Shown piece by piece: positions 60,454 through 64,000 of a stretch of DNA of 64,000 nucleotides (its first letter is position 1; every line of letters begins with the position of its first letter). The notes beneath the pieces were generated by a model. It ran no database searches. It was given only the letters and a program-made list of their open reading frames with translations, and had not been told where the DNA came from. A program made the position numbers and the translations under genes. Source of the DNA: Aestuariivirga sp. (lineage in GTDB: Bacteria > Pseudomonadota > Alphaproteobacteria > Rhizobiales > Aestuariivirgaceae); contig NZ_JADCDA010000033.1 of NCBI RefSeq assembly GCF_020252405.1, forward strand, positions 1 to 64,000. Direction: 5' to 3'.

Positions 60454-60951
60454 TCAGCCTTTCTCGCGCATCAGCCGCGCCCGCTCACGGTCCCATGAGC
60501 GTTCCTTGATCGTCTCGCGCTTGTCGTGCAGCTTCTTGCCGCGGGCCAGGGCGATATCGACCTTCACACGCCCTCTCGGGTTGAAGAACATCTTGAGCGG
60601 AACGACGGTCAGATGCTCCTTCAGCACGCCGGCCGCGAGCTTGTTGATCTCGGACTTGTGAAGGAGCAGCTTCCGCGGCCGCTTCGGCTCGTGGTTGAAG
60701 CGGTTGGCCTCGCGGTATTCCGGAATGTTGGAGTTGATGAGCCAGAGCTCGCCGCCCTTCATCGCGGCATAGGCCTCGGCCAGGTTGGTGTGTCCGGTGC
60801 GCAGCGACTTGACCTCCGAGCCCCTCAGCTCGATCCCCGCCTCGAAGGCCTGCAGGATCTCGTAGTCGTAGCGGGCGCGGCGGTTGTCGGAGACGACCTT
60901 GATGCCCTCCTGCCTGCGCGACGCCTTCGCGCCGCCGCTTTTCGAGCTCAT
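60454..60951 (-). CDS. smpB: SsrA-binding protein
   Basis: Binds tmRNA and delivers it to stalled ribosomes in trans-translation. The 165 residues show the SmpB pattern [40 protein letters not shown] and [20 protein letters not shown], then [16 protein letters not shown] and a basic tail. It starts one base after the dapA stop. The tmRNA gene ssrA is not in this window. Confidence 0.96.
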   Translation of the reverse strand: MSSKSGGAKASRRQEGIKVVSDNRRARYDYEILQAFEAGIELRGSEVKSLRTGHTNLAEAYAAMKGGELWLINSNIPEYREANRFNHEPKRPRKLLLHKSEINKLAAGVLKEHLTVVPLKMFFNPRGRVKVDIALARGKKLHDKRETIKERSWDRERARLMREKG

Positions 60952-60952
60952 C

Positions 60953-61834
60953 TCAGTTCAGCAGCCCGGCATGCATCATCGCCTCGCGCACCGCCGCCCT
61001 GGTGGACTCGACCACGGGCGCCATGGGAAGCCGCGCTTCCGGGGCGCAAAGGCCGAGGAGGCTCGCCGCGTATTTCACCGGGCCGGGGCTGGTTTCCACG
61101 AACATCGCATGATGGAGCGGCATCAGCCGGTCCTGCAGGGCGAGCGCCCTGGCATAATCGCCCTTCAGCGTCGCCTCCTGGAACTCGGCGCAGAGGCGCG
61201 GCGCCACATTGGCCGTCACCGAAATGCAGCCCACCCCGCCATGCGCGTTGAATCCGAGGGCCGTGCCATCCTCGCCCGAGAGCTGGATGAAGTCCTTGCC
61301 GGACGCGAGCCGCTGGCGCGAGGGCCTTGTCAGGTCGGCGGACGCATCCTTGGTGCCGACGATGTTCCCGCAGTCGCGCGAGAGCCTCGCCAGAGTCTCG
61401 ACCGAGATGCTGGCCACCGTGCGGCCCGGCACATTGTAGACGATGATGGGAATATCGACCGCATCGGCGACCGCCCTGAAATGCGCGTAGAGGCCGTCCT
61501 GCGTGGGCTTGTTGTAATAGGGAACGACCACGAGCGCGGCATCGGCGCCCGCGTCCCTGGCGTGGCGCGTATAGTCGATCGCCTCGGCGGTCGAATTCGA
61601 GCCCGTGCCGGCGATGACGGGCACGCGGCCGCGCGCTTCCTCGATGCAGATTTCGATCACGCGCTTGTGTTCGCCGGAGTCGAGCGTCGGACTTTCTCCC
61701 GTGGTGCCCACCGGAACGAGGCCGTGCGAGCCTTGCTCGATCTGCCAATTCACGAATTTCCGGAACGCCACCTCGTCAACCTTGCCATTCCGCATGGGGG
61801 TGATAAGTGCGGGGAAGGAACCTCTCAACTGCAC
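60953..61834 (-). CDS. dapA: 4-hydroxy-tetrahydrodipicolinate synthase
   Basis: Condenses pyruvate and aspartate semialdehyde in the lysine/DAP pathway. The 293 residues have [33 protein letters not shown] with its Tyr, and [10 protein letters not shown] with [10 protein letters not shown] carrying the Schiff-base Lys. Start choice: a frame from ATG 61879 would add 15 residues without homology and without a ribosome site; GTG 61834 has GGAG 8 bases ahead and gives a length nearly identical to E. coli DapA (292). Overlap with smpB downstream is tight, one base apart. It is divergent from a lytic transglycosylase, as in other alphaproteobacteria. Confidence 0.93.
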   Translation of the reverse strand: MQLRGSFPALITPMRNGKVDEVAFRKFVNWQIEQGSHGLVPVGTTGESPTLDSGEHKRVIEICIEEARGRVPVIAGTGSNSTAEAIDYTRHARDAGADAALVVVPYYNKPTQDGLYAHFRAVADAVDIPIIVYNVPGRTVASISVETLARLSRDCGNIVGTKDASADLTRPSRQRLASGKDFIQLSGEDGTALGFNAHGGVGCISVTANVAPRLCAEFQEATLKGDYARALALQDRLMPLHHAMFVETSPGPVKYAASLLGLCAPEARLPMAPVVESTRAAVREAMMHAGLLN

Positions 61835-62009
61835 GGCACTGCTCCGGAAAAAACTCAAAGGTAAGAAGTTGGAAACCATGGCGGACTAGTTTGAGACCGG
61901 TGTCACCGCCAGCCCGCGGACGGCGCTGCACCATAGACGCATCGCCGCGGAGCGGCAAGCGCCGATGGGGCTTCCGGGCGGGCCATGTTAAGGGCACAAT
62001 TGGCACCTA

Positions 62010-62114
62010 GCGCATGTTCCAATCAGGTGAAATCACCTTATCGGAACATGCGCCAGGTCAATGGCTTGAGCATGATCTTGTTGCAAAACCGGTTCCGATT
62101 TTGCGGGTCATGCT
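62010..62114 (+). repeat. Two-hairpin dispersed element (B then A)
   Basis: Module B (62010–62054): GCGCATGTTCCAATCAGGTG folding back to ACCTTATCGGAACATGCGC. Linker CAGGTCAATGGCTT. Module A (62067–62114): GAGCATGATCTTGTTGC to TTTGCGGGTCATGCTC. It is 29 bp before the transglycosylase start, so it lies in the 5' leader or promoter of that gene. Confidence 0.9.
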
Positions 62115-62143
62115 CTGGCGGCGGTTTTCGACGATTGAGGAAT

Positions 62144-64000
62144 ATGATTGGATCGTTCATGGGTATCTGCCGGTTACTGCGTATCAGCGTGATCGCGCTT
62201 GCCGCCGCCACGGCGGTCGCGGCGCCCGGAGTAATATCGCAGTCCGGCGTGGCGCTGGCCGCCTCCGAGCCTTCCGCGGCCGCCGTCGAGGCGGCGAAGC
62301 TGGCGCTCGGCGGCGACTTCGCGGCGGCGGGCGAGGCCGCGCAGCGCTCGGGCGACGCGGCGGCGATCAAGCTCGTGGAACTGATCTACCTGCGCGACCG
62401 CCCCAATGACGCGGGCTACCAGCGCATCCTCGCCTTCCTCGACACGGCGCCCAGGTGGCCGCTGTCGGAGGCCCTTCTCAGGCGGGCCGAACGCTCGCTC
62501 TATGTGAACGACGAACCGCCGGAGCTGACCCTCGCGCATTTCGCCAGGCGCAAGCCCGTCACCGACGAGGGCTCGCTGGCGCTGGCCCGCGCCCTCGCCG
62601 CGACGGGCGATAAGGCGGGTGCGCGCGCCCAGGTGCAGAAAGTGTGGGCCGACCCCGAAGCCTCCGCCGAACTCGAAAAGCAGGTCTCCTCGGAATTCGG
62701 CGATCTGCTGACGGCGGACGACAACAAGCGCCGCATGTGGCGCCTTGTCTATGCGCAGGAAACCAATGCGGCAATCCGCGTGTCGAAGCGCCTGCCGGCG
62801 GAGTACCAGAAGGCCGCCGCCGCGGCGCAAAAGCTGGTGCGCGGCGAAAAGGGCGCCGCCAGGCTCTATGACGGCCTCTCCTCCGGCATGCGCGGCCAGC
62901 TTGGCATGCGCTATGCCCTGGCGCGCTACTATCGCGTGAACCAAAACTACGCCAAGGCGCGCGACGTGCTGCTCACCGTGCCGGGTGACGCCGGCAGGAC
63001 CGGCGACGCCGAGGCCTGGTGGGTCGAGCGCCGCATCGTGGCGCGCCGCTCGATCGGCCTCGACGATCCGAAGGCGGCGCGCAGGGCCGCCTACAAGATC
63101 TCCGCGGCGCACGGCTTCGAGGATGGCGAGGAGGCGGTGGAGGGCGAGTTCCTCGCCGGCTGGATCGCCTTGCGCTTCCTGAAAGACCCGCAAACGGCGC
63201 TGGGCCACTTCCAGCGCCTTGGCCAGATCGCGTCATCGCGCAGCGAGAAGGCGCGCGCGGGCTACTGGACGGGCCGCGCCCATGAGGCGATGGGCGACGA
63301 GGGCAGCGCCAGGGCGGCCTACAGGGAAGCCTCGGCCTATTCGACGATTTATTACGGCCAGCTGGCGCGCGAAAAGATCGGGCTGGGCAAGGTGCCGGAG
63401 GAGATCGAGAGCGGCAAGGCCTCCGCCGCGGCGGAGGCCAGGGTCAACAAGGATGAGGTGGTTCGCGCCTTCCGGATCATGGAGCGGGCGGGCACGCAGA
63501 ACGACCTTTATATGTTCCTGTGGTCCTTCGCCAACCGCTTCGATACGACCGACGAGTTGAACGCCGTCGCCTCCATCGTCTGGGATGCGGGCGGCGCCAC
63601 CATGGCCGTGCGCCTTGCCAAGGCGGCAGCGCAGCAGAACGTCGATATCGACTCCTGGGGCTATCCGGTGCGGGCGCTGCCGGACTGGAAGCAGGTTGGC
63701 AAGCCCATCGAGAAGCCGCTGGTCTTCGCGCTGGCCCGCCAGGAGAGCGAGTTCAACCCCAACGCCGGCTCGAAGGTTGGCGCGCAGGGTCTGATGCAGA
63801 TCATGCCGGGCACGGCGAAGCTCATCGCCAGCCAGCACGGCATCGCCTACAAACCCTCGCAGCTCATGAACCCCGTGGTCAACGTCACGCTGGGCGCGGC
63901 CCATCTCGGCGACCTCGTCGCCGATCACGACGGCTCCTACGTGCTCACGCTCGTATCCTACAACGCGGGCCCCCGCCGCTCGCGCGAGTGGATCAAGGAG
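62144..64000 (+). CDS. Soluble lytic murein transglycosylase (3' end beyond window)
   Basis: Cuts peptidoglycan glycan strands to make anhydromuropeptides; periplasmic. The frame stays open for 619 codons to the window end. The product has a signal peptide (ISVIALAAATAVAAPG), a long alpha-superhelical region of about 480 residues with TPR-like and SLT70 U/L-type repeats (GDAEAWWVERRIVARRSIG, AGYWTGRAHEAMGDEGSA), and the SLT catalytic domain with the Glu in LARQESEFNPNAGS and GAQGLMQIMPGTAKLIASQ, then VLTLVSYNAGPRRS. The start at 62144 (GAGG 3 bases ahead) is probable; ATG 62159 is an alternative. A two-hairpin repeat precedes it. Confidence 0.92.
   Translation, partial: MIGSFMGICRLLRISVIALAAATAVAAPGVISQSGVALAASEPSAAAVEAAKLALGGDFAAAGEAAQRSGDAAAIKLVELIYLRDRPNDAGYQRILAFLDTAPRWPLSEALLRRAERSLYVNDEPPELTLAHFARRKPVTDEGSLALARALAATGDKAGARAQVQKVWADPEASAELEKQVSSEFGDLLTADDNKRRMWRLVYAQETNAAIRVSKRLPAEYQKAAAAAQKLVRGEKGAARLYDGLSSGMRGQLGMRYALARYYRVNQNYAKARDVLLTVPGDAGRTGDAEAWWVERRIVARRSIGLDDPKAARRAAYKISAAHGFEDGEEAVEGEFLAGWIALRFLKDPQTALGHFQRLGQIASSRSEKARAGYWTGRAHEAMGDEGSARAAYREASAYSTIYYGQLAREKIGLGKVPEEIESGKASAAAEARVNKDEVVRAFRIMERAGTQNDLYMFLWSFANRFDTTDELNAVASIVWDAGGATMAVRLAKAAAQQNVDIDSWGYPVRALPDWKQVGKPIEKPLVFALARQESEFNPNAGSKVGAQGLMQIMPGTAKLIASQHGIAYKPSQLMNPVVNVTLGAAHLGDLVADHDGSYVLTLVSYNAGPRRSREWIKE

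Overview
The window is GC-rich, densely coding chromosomal DNA from an alphaproteobacterium, most likely Hyphomicrobiales (Rhizobiales). The evidence is the gene order rne–M48 protease–DsbA–aroQ–accB–accC–aat, the pair amiC–mrcA–prfB facing rne, a class II (B12-dependent) ribonucleotide reductase, NDUFA12 next to mlaD, the cluster yajC–secD–secF–Mth938–phytoene-synthase-like, and several dispersed palindromic repeat families of the rhizobial type. I saw no rRNA, tRNA, insertion sequence, prophage or CRISPR array. The family or genus cannot be fixed from the sequence alone.

Layout. 1–1.7 kb: dapB and gpmA (+). 1.7–7 kb: amiC, mrcA and prfB (−); prfB needs a programmed +1 frameshift. 7–15.8 kb: rne behind a long leader, then M48 protease, DsbA-like, aroQ, accB, accC and aat (+), covering RNA decay, envelope quality control and the first step of fatty acid synthesis. 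15.9–18.1 kb: a protein joining a trypsin-like protease to a DNA/RNA non-specific nuclease sits between aat and DUF2155 and looks like an insertion. 18.2–22 kb: DUF2155, mlaD, NDUFA12 and a DedA–PAP2–LssY membrane protein (−). 22–27.2 kb: a broken DHA2 transporter, then nrdJ with two NrdR boxes over its promoter. 27.2–34.5 kb: a 37-residue histone-H1-like protein, two L,D-transpeptidases, a periplasmic protein, aspS and rimO. 34.5–39.5 kb: two membrane proteins and a compact cassette of three unrecognised genes. 39.5–44.2 kb: pccB, and a tightly coupled corA–crcB–rluC–ATP12 operon (−). 44.7–46.5 kb: a secreted protein with 17-residue NTTG repeats and a C-terminal S74 chaperone. 46.6–50.5 kb: kbl–tdh (threonine breakdown) and trmFO. 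50.5–54.6 kb: Sec accessory genes coupled to two homologues of mitochondrial complex I assembly factors. 54.7–59.8 kb: an AAA-type ATPase, a small GIY-YIG protein, a GST fragment, a degenerate LytM lipoprotein, folK, an NYN-domain protein and uracil-DNA glycosylase. 59.9–64 kb: a cysteine-poor peroxiredoxin relative, smpB and dapA (−), then a lytic transglycosylase (+) that runs off the window.

Themes. Cell-wall genes recur: dapA, dapB, mrcA, amiC, degenerate LytM, two L,D-transpeptidases and a lytic transglycosylase. Genes with mitochondrial counterparts also recur: NDUFA12, NDUFAF3-like, NDUFAF6-like and ATP12. Intergenic space is largely occupied by at least four dispersed repeat families, the clearest being a two-hairpin element of about 105 bp found in both orientations. 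The best candidates for undescribed biology are the protease–nuclease fusion, the three-gene cassette at 37–39.5 kb and the NTTG-repeat protein.
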